Shown: piece by piece, positions 26,531-34,418 of the stretch
How the letters are laid out: every line of letters begins with the position of its first letter
Position numbering within the stretch: position 1 is the stretch's first letter
Source of the DNA: Arthrobacter sp. B1I2
GTDB lineage: Bacteria > Actinomycetota > Actinomycetes > Actinomycetales > Micrococcaceae
Direction of reading: 5' to 3'
Length of the DNA stretch: 64,000 nt
Assembly: GCF_030816485.1 (NCBI RefSeq)
Contig: NZ_JAUSYC010000001.1
Span: forward strand, 124,001-188,000
Position numbers and translations under genes: made by a program
The notes under the pieces: model-generated
What the model saw: only the letters and a program-made list of their open reading frames with translations
Database searches by the model: none
What the model was told of the DNA's origin: nothing

Positions 26531-27361
26531 CTAGGCCACCGAGCCTGACTGGAGCGCAGCACGCAGCTCCCGCACCGCCGTCGTTCCTCCTGCGATGAAC
26601 CACTCCAGCCCGTTCACGCGGACCGTGTCCACGGCCCCGCCGGCCGCGCGCACGATTGCCTTGCCCGGGAGCCAGTCCCACTCCGGGCAGCTGTGCTGGA
26701 ACCAGCACCCCAGCTGCCCGTCGGCCACGCGGCCCAGGTCGCAGGACCCGGACCCCAGCATGCGAAGGGACGCGGCGGAGGTGGCCGCCGCGTGCCACGG
26801 CATGGCGCACATGGGATCCATCAGCCAGGTTGGGTGGATGTAGGTGGCCGCCCCAAGTTCGGCCACGCTGGTGGCGTTGCGTTTGTCCCCGTTGTCGCTG
26901 AATGCGGCAAGCACGTCACCGTTCAGGGTGGAGGGACGGTCATGGCCGCCGAGCCACAGTTTGTCCTCCTCCGGCTGGAAGATGGCGCCCAGCAGCACGT
27001 CGTTGCGGTCTTTGAGGGCGATGGCGGAACACCAGTAGGTGGAGCCGTGCAGGAAGTTGTAGGTGCCGTCCACGGGGTCGATCACCCAGGTACGGCCGCT
27101 GGTTCCCCGGACGGAGGCGCCCTCCTCGCCCAGGATGCCGTCCTCCGGCCGGCAGCGCTGCAGCTGCTCCAGCACGTAGGCCTCGGCAGCGCGGTCCGCG
27201 GCGGTCACCACGTCGGAGACGGAGGTCTTTTGTTCCGACTGCAGGCCGGCCATGCGCATGAGGAGCGCCAGCTGCCCGGCTTCGCGGACCAGCGCCGCGG
27301 CCAGTTCGTAGTCGTCCAGTGAGGGGTCAAGAACAGCTGCGCTGTGTCGGCCAGTGGTCAT
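26531..27361 (-). CDS. hisN: Inositol monophosphatase family protein, probable histidinol-phosphatase
   Basis: A 276-aa metal-dependent phosphatase of the IMPase fold. Metal ligands are in ILGEEGA, WVIDPVDGTYNFLHG and the C-terminal CPEWDWLPGKAIVRAAGG. In actinobacteria this subfamily often supplies histidinol-phosphatase (HisN). An inositol-phosphate or other phosphatase cannot be excluded, although the inositol operon lies 19 kb away. It is divergent from the gene at 27394, with 32 nt between the start codons. Confidence 0.78.
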   Translation of the reverse strand: MTTGRHSAAVLDPSLDDYELAAALVREAGQLALLMRMAGLQSEQKTSVSDVVTAADRAAEAYVLEQLQRCRPEDGILGEEGASVRGTSGRTWVIDPVDGTYNFLHGSTYWCSAIALKDRNDVLLGAIFQPEEDKLWLGGHDRPSTLNGDVLAAFSDNGDKRNATSVAELGAATYIHPTWLMDPMCAMPWHAAATSAASLRMLGSGSCDLGRVADGQLGCWFQHSCPEWDWLPGKAIVRAAGGAVDTVRVNGLEWFIAGGTTAVRELRAALQSGSVA

Positions 27362-27393
27362 GGCTTCAGTTTATGGGGCGGGATAATGGTGCC

Positions 27394-28020
27394 ATGGCCA
27401 AAACCCCCGCCCAGCGGATCAAGAAGCACGGCGCCAAGGCGGTTGTGCCGCAGCACCACCTGCCACCGGTGGTCAACCCCACCACGGCGCGGACCCCGGA
27501 GAAGGCGCAGGGCAACAGCAACCTGATCGTCATTGCCGGCGTGGTGGCCAGCCTGTTCCTGTTCTGGTACCTGCACCTGCTGACCCTGGACCAGCTCACG
27601 CAGCTCACCAAAGGCCTGGCCATGCCCGATTCGCTGGTGGGCGGATTCGATGCCGGCTACATAGGCCGGCTGCAGGGTGAGATGGACGCCGAGGCCCTGG
27701 GCCAGTTGAACTACGTCCACAAGACCGCGGGGACCCTCTTCCCGCTGATCTTCGGGTTCACGTGGCTGCTGCTTATTGGGACCAACGTGGCACGGAAAGC
27801 GCTGCGCTGGGCGCTGTGGGCCTTGCCCATGCTGTTCGTGGTGGTCCGGCTCTGCGGCAACGTGGCCATTGATGCGATGATGGCCACGGAACGCCCCGAC
27901 GCCGGCCAGGTTGCCCTGGCGTCCGGCCTCACCATTGCCGGCTGGGTGCTTTTGGTGCTGAGCCTCCTGGCCGGGGCAGCCGCAGTGTTCCTCAACAGGC
28001 GGAAACGGACAGCGCGCTAG
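27394..28020 (+). CDS. Four-helix membrane protein of unknown function
   Basis: A 208-aa protein with a basic, Pro-rich cytoplasmic N-terminus (about 40 residues) and four hydrophobic segments: LIVIAGVVASLFLFWYLHLL, LFPLIFGFTWLLLIGTNVA, ALPMLFVVVRLCGNVAI and AGWVLLVLSLLAGAAAVFL. I do not recognise the family. The ATG at 27394 is 6 nt after a GATAAT -10-like element (27382-27387), so the mRNA may be leaderless. The 3' end overlaps the convergent DUF998 gene by 4 nt. Confidence 0.7.
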   Translation: MAKTPAQRIKKHGAKAVVPQHHLPPVVNPTTARTPEKAQGNSNLIVIAGVVASLFLFWYLHLLTLDQLTQLTKGLAMPDSLVGGFDAGYIGRLQGEMDAEALGQLNYVHKTAGTLFPLIFGFTWLLLIGTNVARKALRWALWALPMLFVVVRLCGNVAIDAMMATERPDAGQVALASGLTIAGWVLLVLSLLAGAAAVFLNRRKRTAR

Positions 28021-28787
28021 GCGGCATTCACCCGGGCAGCTGCAGCCGCTGCCCCCAGCTGCTTCCGGTGCCGGTGCACCCGGCTTGCAATCACCAGGCC
28101 CGCGGCGGCCATCCCCACGGTTACCGGATAACCCATCAGCCGTTCCAGCGTGCCAGGCTCCGGGACCATCATCCGGGTGAGCCCGCCGGTTGCCACCGCC
28201 GCGAGGGAGACGGCACCGCACGCCAGGATGAACCACGCCATCCCCGTTTTCCGGAGCCAGAGCAGGCCGAGCACCAGCAGTGCAGAGCCCCCGGCCAGGA
28301 AGTACGTGACTGCGCCCCAGTAGTGCCAGGGCGATCCAACGTCCTCGGGGACGAGTCCCACAACAACCGTTCCGGCACCGGCGGCCCCGGTAAGCAGCCG
28401 GACCGCGGAGGCCGCAAGCCAGGGCTCCCTGCGGCCCCAATCCAGCCGGGTGCCAGGCCGGGCGGCCACGCGCAGCAGCCCTGAGGTCAGCAGCACCGCG
28501 CCCAGCATCATCCCAAGCCCCTGGACCACGAACGAGGCGTTCATCAGCCAGTTCAACGGCGAGCAGACATCCCGGCCGGAAAAGACCCCGCAGTGCACGA
28601 CACCCAGGTCACTGATGTACCCGGTCCTCAGGTCATAGGGGCGGGGACCGGCCCACGCCATGGCCACGGCTGCCTCCGCAGCGAAGTACTGCAGCACGCT
28701 GAGCACCGCCCAGGCCCCGATGTACTGCCGGGTGGATGCAACGTTCGGGATGAAGGCGGCGGGAGCGGCAGTGGGGGCTGGACTCAT
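28017..28787 (-). CDS. DUF998-type membrane protein
   Basis: A 256-aa polytopic protein with about six membrane segments (YIGAWAVLSVLQYFAAEAAVA, FVVQGLGMMLGAVLLTSGLL, LTGAAGAGTVVVGLVP, YFLAGGSALLVLGLLWL, FILACGAVSLAAVAT, VTVGMAAAGLVIA) and the pattern YISDLGVVHCG...CSPLNWLMN, typical of DUF998. Function unknown. It converges with the small membrane protein gene, with a 4-nt overlap, and lies upstream of and divergent from tRNA-Arg. Confidence 0.8.
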   Translation of the reverse strand: MSPAPTAAPAAFIPNVASTRQYIGAWAVLSVLQYFAAEAAVAMAWAGPRPYDLRTGYISDLGVVHCGVFSGRDVCSPLNWLMNASFVVQGLGMMLGAVLLTSGLLRVAARPGTRLDWGRREPWLAASAVRLLTGAAGAGTVVVGLVPEDVGSPWHYWGAVTYFLAGGSALLVLGLLWLRKTGMAWFILACGAVSLAAVATGGLTRMMVPEPGTLERLMGYPVTVGMAAAGLVIASRVHRHRKQLGAAAAAARVNAA

Positions 28788-28870
28788 GCCTTGAGCGTAG
28801 TACGGCCCAGCACCTTGTATGCTTGTAACCGTGTCCGGACGGACCGGCCCCGCCGAACCACCGGATGCCC

Positions 28871-28943
28871 GCCCTCGTAGCTCAGTGGATAGAGCACGGC
28901 TCTCCTAAAGCCGGTGTCGTTGGTTCGATTCCAATCGAGGGCA
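28871..28943 (+). tRNA. tRNA-Arg (anticodon CCT)
   Basis: A 73-nt cloverleaf. The acceptor stem GCCCTCG/CGAGGGC closes perfectly with discriminator A. The D-arm contains GCTCAGTGGATAGAGC, the anticodon stem-loop CGGCTCTCCTAAAGCCG has loop CTCCTAA (anticodon CCT, reading AGG), and the T-arm is GGTTCGATTCC. CCA is not encoded. Confidence 0.96.
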
Positions 28944-28944
28944 C

Positions 28945-29433
28945 TTGAACTCCCGTTCCCCGGAGCCCAGCCTCCGCGCCTACCTCCTGGGCAGCCAGCC
29001 AGCCAGCACCACAAGTGGCACCGGGCAGCCGGGCCGCTGGCGGGTGGAGCGGGACCTGCTGGACAGGTCGGACGGCACCCGCGGCACCTTTTCCGGCGTC
29101 GTCCTTTTCACCCCCATGGACGACGGCGGCCTGGCCCTGCGCGAGGAAGGCACCATGCGCTGGCCTGCTTTCACCGGCCCCGCCTCCCGCGAGTACGTCC
29201 TGAAAGCCGCGCCGCGGCCCGACGCGCTGGACGTGTTCTTTCCCGACGGCAGGCCGTTCCACCGGATGAGCTTCACACCGGACGCCAGCCTGGACAGCCA
29301 CTGGTGCGATCCCGATACCTACCGCGTGTCCTACACCCGCCAAGGCCCTGACCACTTCAGCTACAGCTGGGATGTGACCGGTCCCCGCAAGGACCTGCTG
29401 CTGGTCTCGCGCCTGGTCCGGGAAACCGCGTGA
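28945..29433 (+). CDS. DUF6314 family protein
   Basis: A 162-aa protein that fits DUF6314 (WRVERDLLDR...GTFSGVVLFTP, LREEGTMRWPAFTGPASREYVL, FFPDGRPFHRMSF, DTYRVSYTRQGPDHFSYSWDVTGPRKDLLLVSRLVR), a small beta-rich family often found beside NUDIX genes. The TTG at 28945 directly follows the tRNA and may use GAGGG in the tRNA 3' end as binding site; the start is uncertain. It overlaps the NUDIX gene by GTGA. Function unknown. Confidence 0.75.
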   Translation: MNSRSPEPSLRAYLLGSQPASTTSGTGQPGRWRVERDLLDRSDGTRGTFSGVVLFTPMDDGGLALREEGTMRWPAFTGPASREYVLKAAPRPDALDVFFPDGRPFHRMSFTPDASLDSHWCDPDTYRVSYTRQGPDHFSYSWDVTGPRKDLLLVSRLVRETA

Positions 29434-29861
29434 AGGACCGGATTGTGGTCTCCGCCGTCTGCGTGTTCGACGACGCGGGACGGTTGCTGACCGTGCGGAA
29501 ACGCGGAACGGGCATGTTCATGCACCCGGGCGGCAAGCCCGAACCGGGCGAGACTGCCGTCCAGGCCGCAGCCCGTGAGCTCGCCGAGGAAGTGGGGATC
29601 GTGGTTCGGCCCCAGGAGCTTGAACTAATGGGGGTCTGGATCGCGGACGCCGCGAACGAGGCAGCCACCGACATCGAAGCCACCGTGTTCCTCGCTCCGG
29701 GCACCTGGCAGGCCACCCCGGCTGCCGAAATCGCCGAGATCCGGTGGCTGGACATCAGCGGACCCGCCAGTGGCGCGGCCCTCCCCCAGGACCTGGCGCC
29801 GCTGCTGACGGACCACGTCCTGCCCCTGCTGGCCGCACAGATTTCCAGGCCAAGCCCCTAG
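29430..29861 (+). CDS. NUDIX hydrolase
   Basis: A 143-aa Nudix-fold pyrophosphohydrolase. The Nudix box runs GGKPEPGETAVQAAARELAEEVGI (GX5EX7REUXEEXGU) from about residue 35, with all metal-binding glutamates present. Substrates of such enzymes are nucleoside diphosphates linked to other groups; the exact one is unknown. It overlaps the DUF6314 gene at its start (GTGA) and the convergent ABC exporter at its end by 4 nt. Confidence 0.92.
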   Translation: MKDRIVVSAVCVFDDAGRLLTVRKRGTGMFMHPGGKPEPGETAVQAAARELAEEVGIVVRPQELELMGVWIADAANEAATDIEATVFLAPGTWQATPAAEIAEIRWLDISGPASGAALPQDLAPLLTDHVLPLLAAQISRPSP

Positions 29862-31771
29862 AACTCGGGGACCGCCTCCTGCACCACGGCGGTGGCCTCG
29901 GCGAACTGCGTCCGGTAGAGCTCGGCGTAGCGGCCGCCGGCCGCCAGGAGCTCGGTATGGGTTCCGCGCTCCACGATTTGCCCGCCCTCAACCACCAGGA
30001 TGGCGTCGGCAGCGCGGACGGTGGAAAGCCGGTGGGCAATCACGACGGCGGTCCGTCCCTCAAGTGCAGCACCCAAGGCCGCCTGCACCGCGGCTTCGTT
30101 CGTGGAGTCCAGCGCGGCGGTGGCCTCGTCGAGGATGACGACCCGGGGCTGGGCGATGAGGAGCCGGGCGATGGTCAGCCGCTGGCGTTCGCCGCCGGAA
30201 AGCCGGTAGCCGCGCTCGCCCACCACCGTCTCCAGCCCGTCCGGCAGGGACCTGATCATCGTCTCCAGCCGCGCCTGCCGCAGGACGTCCCACATGTCCT
30301 CTTCGGTCGCCTCGGGCCGTGCCAGCCGGAGGTTGGACGCGATGGTTTCGTGGAACAGGTGGCCGTCCTGTGTCACCATGCCCAGGGTGTCCCGCAGCGA
30401 ATCGAACGTGGCGTCCCGGACATCCAGCCCGGTCCCCGGCGCGGTGCCACCCAACCGCACGGCCCCGGAGTCGACGTCGTACAGCCGCGACAGCAACTGG
30501 GCGATGGTTGACTTGCCGGCACCGGAGGAACCAACCAGCGCCACCGTCTGGCCCGGCTCCACCCGGAAACTGACGCCGCGCAGCACTTCCTCGCCGCCGC
30601 GCGTGTCCAGGGTGGAGACTTCCTCCAGCGAGGCCAGGGAGACCTTGTCCGCGGACGGGTAGGCGAAGCGGACGTCGTCGAACTCAACGGATACTGGCCC
30701 GGCCGGAACCGGGACAGCACCGGGCTTCTGCTGGATCAGGGGCTCAAGGTCCAGGATCTCAAAGACGCGTTCAAAACTGACCAGTGCGCTCATGACTTCC
30801 ACCCGGGCGTTGGACAGTGCCGTGAGTGGAGCGTAGAGCCTGGTCAGCAGCAGTGCCAGCACCACCACGTCGCCGGGTGCCAGCTGGCCCCCCAGGGCCA
30901 GCCAGCCGCCCAGGCCGTACACCAGGGCCAGTGCCAGCGCGGACACCAGGGTCAGGGCCGTGACGAACGTGAACTGCAGCATGGCCATCCGGATGCCGAT
31001 GTCACGGACCCGGCCGGCGCGGGCGGCGAACTCGCGCGATTCCTCATCCGGGCGGCCGAACAGCTTCACCAGGGTGGCCCCCGGCGCGGAGAACCGCTCC
31101 GTCATCTGCGTACCCATGGCGGCGTTATGCGCGGCAGCTTCGCGGCGCAGGTCTGCCAGCTTGGAGCCCATGCGCCGTGCCGGGATCAGGAAGATCGGCA
31201 GCAGCACCATGGCGAGCACGGTCACCAGCCAGGACGTATTGAGCATTACCGCCAGCGTCAGGGCCAGCGCCACCGAGTTGCTCACTACGCCGGAAAGGGT
31301 GCCGGCGAAGGCGGATTGTGCCCCAATGACGTCGTTGTTGAGGCGGCTGACCAGCGCCCCCGTGCGGGTGCGCGTGAAAAAGGCAATCGGCATCCGCTGC
31401 ACATGGTCGAACACCCGGGTGCGCAGGTCCACGATGACGCCTTCGCCGATGGTGGAGGACAGCCAGCGGGTCAGCAGCCCCACCCCCGCTTCCCCTACAG
31501 CAACGATGGCGATCAGCACCGCCAGCCAAATGACCGTTTCCACGGCAGTCTTGGCGATGATGGCATCAACCACCCGGCCCGCGAGGACGGGGGTGGCGAC
31601 GGCCAGGAACGCCGCCACGATGGAGGAGAGCACAAAGGCGATGAGCTTGCCCTTGTGCGGGGCGGCAAAGGCCAGCACCCGCTTCAGGGTTTCCTTGGAG
31701 AACGGCTTGGAGCCGCTCTTTGCGGTGCTGATGTTGTAGAGCGAGCTCCACGCAACGCGGTCCATGCTCAT
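29858..31771 (-). CDS. ABC transporter, fused permease/ATPase (exporter half-transporter)
   Basis: A 637-aa half-transporter. The N-terminal six-helix membrane domain (residues about 35-330; VLSSIVAAFLAVATPVLAGRVVD..., IAFFTRTRTGALVSRLNND) is followed by a nucleotide-binding domain with LVGSSGAGKST (Walker A), RLSGGERQRLTIARLL (signature), RVVILDEATAAL (Walker B) and IAHRLST (H-loop). It probably works as a homodimer. Start 31771 has AGGAG upstream and overlaps the ABC-F stop as ATGA, so the two ATPases are co-translated. Drug or lipid export is possible; the substrate is unknown. Confidence 0.9.
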   Translation of the reverse strand: MSMDRVAWSSLYNISTAKSGSKPFSKETLKRVLAFAAPHKGKLIAFVLSSIVAAFLAVATPVLAGRVVDAIIAKTAVETVIWLAVLIAIVAVGEAGVGLLTRWLSSTIGEGVIVDLRTRVFDHVQRMPIAFFTRTRTGALVSRLNNDVIGAQSAFAGTLSGVVSNSVALALTLAVMLNTSWLVTVLAMVLLPIFLIPARRMGSKLADLRREAAAHNAAMGTQMTERFSAPGATLVKLFGRPDEESREFAARAGRVRDIGIRMAMLQFTFVTALTLVSALALALVYGLGGWLALGGQLAPGDVVVLALLLTRLYAPLTALSNARVEVMSALVSFERVFEILDLEPLIQQKPGAVPVPAGPVSVEFDDVRFAYPSADKVSLASLEEVSTLDTRGGEEVLRGVSFRVEPGQTVALVGSSGAGKSTIAQLLSRLYDVDSGAVRLGGTAPGTGLDVRDATFDSLRDTLGMVTQDGHLFHETIASNLRLARPEATEEDMWDVLRQARLETMIRSLPDGLETVVGERGYRLSGGERQRLTIARLLIAQPRVVILDEATAALDSTNEAAVQAALGAALEGRTAVVIAHRLSTVRAADAILVVEGGQIVERGTHTELLAAGGRYAELYRTQFAEATAVVQEAVPEF

Positions 31772-33435
31772 GGTTGTTTCTCCTGGCTTGCAGTGTGGTG
31801 GAGTTCCCGGACCGTGCCGTTTTCCAGGTGCCACCGGTAGTCGAGTCGAACGTTTTCCAGCAGCCGGCGGTCGTGGGTGACCAGGAGCAGGGCGCCGTCG
31901 TAGCTTTCAAGGGCCTCTTCCAGCTGCTCAATGGCCGGCAGGTCCAGGTGGTTAGTGGGTTCGTCCAGCACCAGCAGATTCACGCCGCGGGCCTGGAGCA
32001 GCGCCAGCGCTGCCCGCGTCCGCTCCCCCGGCGACAGGGAATCCACGGTCCGCGAGGTGTGATCCGCCTTGAGGCCGAACTTGGCCAGGAGCGTGCGGAC
32101 GTCGGCGCTGTTCCAGTCCGCCAGCACCGCTTCGACGGCGTCGCCCAGCGGGCGGCTCCCGTCCAGCAGGCCGCGGGCCTGGTCGATTTCGCCGACGGCG
32201 ACGGCGGCACCCATGGAGGCGTCGCCGTCGTCCGGTGCCTGGGTGCCCAGCAGCAGGCGCAGCAGGGTGGACTTGCCGGCGCCGTTCGGGCCGGTGATGC
32301 CCACGCGCTCGCCGCCGTTGAGCTGGAGGGTGACCGGCCCCAGGGTGAAGTCACCCTGGCGTGCCACGACGTTGCGCAGGGTGGCGACGACGGCACTGGA
32401 GCGGGGTGCCTGGCCGATGCTGAACTGGAGCTGCCATTCCTTCCGGGGCTCCTCCACGACGTCCAGCCGCGCGATGCGGGATTCCATCTGCCTGACCTTC
32501 TGCGCCTGCTTCTCCGAAGACTCGGTGCTGGCGGCGCGACGGATCTTGTCGTTGTCCGGGCTTTTCTTCATGGCGTTCCGGACGCCCTGCGAGCTCCACT
32601 CACGCTGGGTCCGCGCACGGGACACCAGGTCTGCCTTGGTGGCGGCAAAATCCTCATACTTCTCGCGTGCGTGCTGCCGCGCCACCGCGCGTTCCTCGAG
32701 GAAAGCGTCGTAGCCGCCGTCGTACACGGCCACGCTGTTCTGTGCCATATCCAGCTCAACCACCCGGGTCACGCAGCGGGCCAGGAACTCGCGGTCATGG
32801 CTGACCAGCACCACGCCGCCGCGCAGCCCCTTCACAAAGCTTTCAAGGGTGGCTAGGCCCGCGAGGTCGAGGTCGTTGGTGGGCTCGTCCATCAACACGA
32901 CGTCGAAGCGGCTCAGCAGGAGGGCGGCGAGGGCCACCCGGGCAGCCTGGCCGCCGGAAAGGCCTGTCATCAGCGCATTGGGCCCTGCGTCCAGCCCCAG
33001 GTCTGCCAGCACGGCCGGGATCCGGTCGTCCAGGTCCGCCGCACCGGAAGCCATCCAGCGGTCGAAGGCACGGGAGTAAGCGTCATCCGCCCCGGGAGCG
33101 CCGGAAGCCAGAGCTTCCGCGGTGGTTTCCATCTCGATGGTCGCTTCCGCGCAGCCGGTCCGGCGGGCAATATAACCGGCCACAGTTTCGCCCTCAACGC
33201 GCTCGTGCTCCTGCGGCAGCCAGCCAACGAACGCATCGGAAGGTGCGAGGCTGATTGAGCCCTGCTGTGGCTGGTCAACACCGGCCAGAAGGCGCAGCAG
33301 GGTTGATTTTCCGGCACCGTTTGCGCCCACGACACCCACCACGTCGCCGGGGGCCACCGTCAGCGAGAGCCCGGAAAAGAGCACGCGGTGGCCGTGGCCG
33401 CCGGAGATATCCCTGGCAACAAGGGTTGCAGTCAT
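31768..33435 (-). CDS. ABC-F family ATPase (ribosome-associated, possible antibiotic resistance)
   Basis: A 555-aa protein with two ATPase domains and no membrane segment. Domain 1 has VGANGAGKSTLLRLL, LSGGQAARVALA and VVLMDEPTNDLD. Domain 2 has TGPNGAGKSTLL, LSPGERTRAALAL and LLVLDEPTNHLD. The inter-domain linker (about residues 250-340) is long, basic and helical (ARQHAREKYEDFAATKADLVSRA). ABC-F proteins act at the ribosomal E site, as translation factors or antibiotic-protection proteins. The leader carries an upstream ORF and a stem next to the SD, pointing to induction by translation inhibitors. Start 33435 has AAAGGA. Confidence 0.9.
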   Translation of the reverse strand: MTATLVARDISGGHGHRVLFSGLSLTVAPGDVVGVVGANGAGKSTLLRLLAGVDQPQQGSISLAPSDAFVGWLPQEHERVEGETVAGYIARRTGCAEATIEMETTAEALASGAPGADDAYSRAFDRWMASGAADLDDRIPAVLADLGLDAGPNALMTGLSGGQAARVALAALLLSRFDVVLMDEPTNDLDLAGLATLESFVKGLRGGVVLVSHDREFLARCVTRVVELDMAQNSVAVYDGGYDAFLEERAVARQHAREKYEDFAATKADLVSRARTQREWSSQGVRNAMKKSPDNDKIRRAASTESSEKQAQKVRQMESRIARLDVVEEPRKEWQLQFSIGQAPRSSAVVATLRNVVARQGDFTLGPVTLQLNGGERVGITGPNGAGKSTLLRLLLGTQAPDDGDASMGAAVAVGEIDQARGLLDGSRPLGDAVEAVLADWNSADVRTLLAKFGLKADHTSRTVDSLSPGERTRAALALLQARGVNLLVLDEPTNHLDLPAIEQLEEALESYDGALLLVTHDRRLLENVRLDYRWHLENGTVRELHHTASQEKQP

Positions 33436-33527
33436 TGATTCGTCCTTTCGCCGCTGCCCGGACAGCTGTTGACGGCCGGCAGAGGCGGCGAAAACCGGGC
33501 CGCGGCGCCGCTGGGGCTGCAGGACAT
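33432..33527 (-). CDS. Candidate leader peptide (31 aa) of the ABC-F gene
   Basis: An ATG at 33527 opens a 31-codon frame (begins MSCSPSGAAARF, ends GSGERTNQ) whose TGA overlaps the ABC-F ATG as ATGA. Both strands of a 9-bp stem that would mask the ABC-F ribosome binding site lie inside it. The peptide's own SD is weak (GCGGG). Part of a probable translational attenuator. Confidence 0.5.
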   Translation of the reverse strand: MSCSPSGAAARFSPPLPAVNSCPGSGERTNQ

Positions 33528-33573
33528 AGAAGAACCCGCTGGTCCGGACTTGGGGGGTGTACGGACCAACGGG
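33446..33573 (-). promoter_or_regulatory. Attenuator-like leader of the ABC-F gene (two hairpins)
   Basis: Hairpin 1: 12-nt arms at 33535-33546 and 33562-33573 (CCCGyTGGTCCG type) pair fully with one G-U. Hairpin 2: TTTCGCCGC (33493-33485) pairs with GCGGCGAAA (33454-33446), whose last bases touch the AAAGGA ribosome binding site. A ribosome stalled in the leader ORF would open hairpin 2. Confidence 0.5.
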
Positions 33574-33584
33574 CTCGACCATCA

Positions 33585-33612
33585 ACTATAGACGAATGTA
33601 AACCATGGGCAA
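33585..33612 (-). promoter_or_regulatory. ABC-F promoter
   Basis: -35 TTGCCC (33612-33607), 16-nt spacer, -10 TATAGT (33590-33585). It predicts a leader of about 143 nt that starts right at hairpin 1. Confidence 0.5.
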
Positions 33613-33686
33613 AATCCGCGTCACGGCCGGAGGCTGGGACGGCACGGTAACATCGTCCACACCACCCGTTCTGCAGAGAGCCCTCC

Positions 33687-34418
33687 ATGACCCTTTCCGC
33701 CAAGGCGTTCCAGCGCTGGCTGCAAGGCATCGCACCCGATGCCAGCACGGCAGACATCTGCCGGGTCTCAGGGATCAAGCGGACCACGTTGGCCCAGCAA
33801 CTGGTCCGGGGCAAGGTCTCGGTGAGCACAGTGGTCAGCATCAGCCGCGCGTACAACATGAACCCTGTCGCCGCGCTTGCCGGATTCGACAACTACAGCG
33901 CCCTCGCGGGGCCACCGCGTCCGCCCACCAGGAGCGAGCTGGTCAGCCAGGTTTCCACCCCGGACCTGCTCCGGGCGCTCCTGGCGCGTCCGGCCATGGA
34001 CGCAGCCCCGGGATCAGCCGCTCCCGCCCTCAGCCCTGCCCCGCACGGCACCTCGGTGAAGAACTGGGTTGATGCCATAGACGACGGCGAGGTGCGGCAC
34101 CGCGTCTCGGCCTCCACCGGCGTGGCCCCGCAAAATTATTCCGCCCAACTGACCGCCAATCGGCTGTCCGCCGAGCTCGCCGTGGCCACCGCCCTGGCAG
34201 CTGGAGTGGGACCCGCCGGCGGGCTGGTGGCCACAGGAATCATCACGGAGGAGGAGGCCGGCTGGCCTCCCGGGGCCCGGCAGGCAGCACTGGAGAGCCT
34301 CTCCGACGGAGAACTCACGGCCCTCGCTGGAGACCGGCTTCAGGCAATGGGCAAAGTCCTGCGCCGCCAGGAGCAGGACCAGGCACAGACAGAAAAGATT
34401 TGGGAGAACCTGGGATGA
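33687..34418 (+). CDS. Helix-turn-helix protein of unknown function, paired with a membrane protein
   Basis: A 243-aa protein. Residues about 5-68 look like an XRE/phage-repressor-type HTH (FQRWLQGIAPDASTADICRVSGIKRTTLAQQLVRGKVSVSTVVSISRAYNMNPVAALAGF). Residues 75-120 are Pro/Ala-rich, and the rest is helical and charged without recognisable motifs. It overlaps the next gene, a 7-TM protein, by ATGA. The pairing of an XRE-like regulator with a small polytopic protein recurs in actinobacteria, but I cannot name the family. ATG 33687 follows GAGAG. Confidence 0.65.
   Translation: MTLSAKAFQRWLQGIAPDASTADICRVSGIKRTTLAQQLVRGKVSVSTVVSISRAYNMNPVAALAGFDNYSALAGPPRPPTRSELVSQVSTPDLLRALLARPAMDAAPGSAAPALSPAPHGTSVKNWVDAIDDGEVRHRVSASTGVAPQNYSAQLTANRLSAELAVATALAAGVGPAGGLVATGIITEEEAGWPPGARQAALESLSDGELTALAGDRLQAMGKVLRRQEQDQAQTEKIWENLG

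Noticed and set aside
34400-34414. Earlier GTG-type start for the 7-TM protein
   Set aside because: The ATG at 34415 overlaps the upstream stop as ATGA and starts the first hydrophobic region, which is the usual coupling in this genome.
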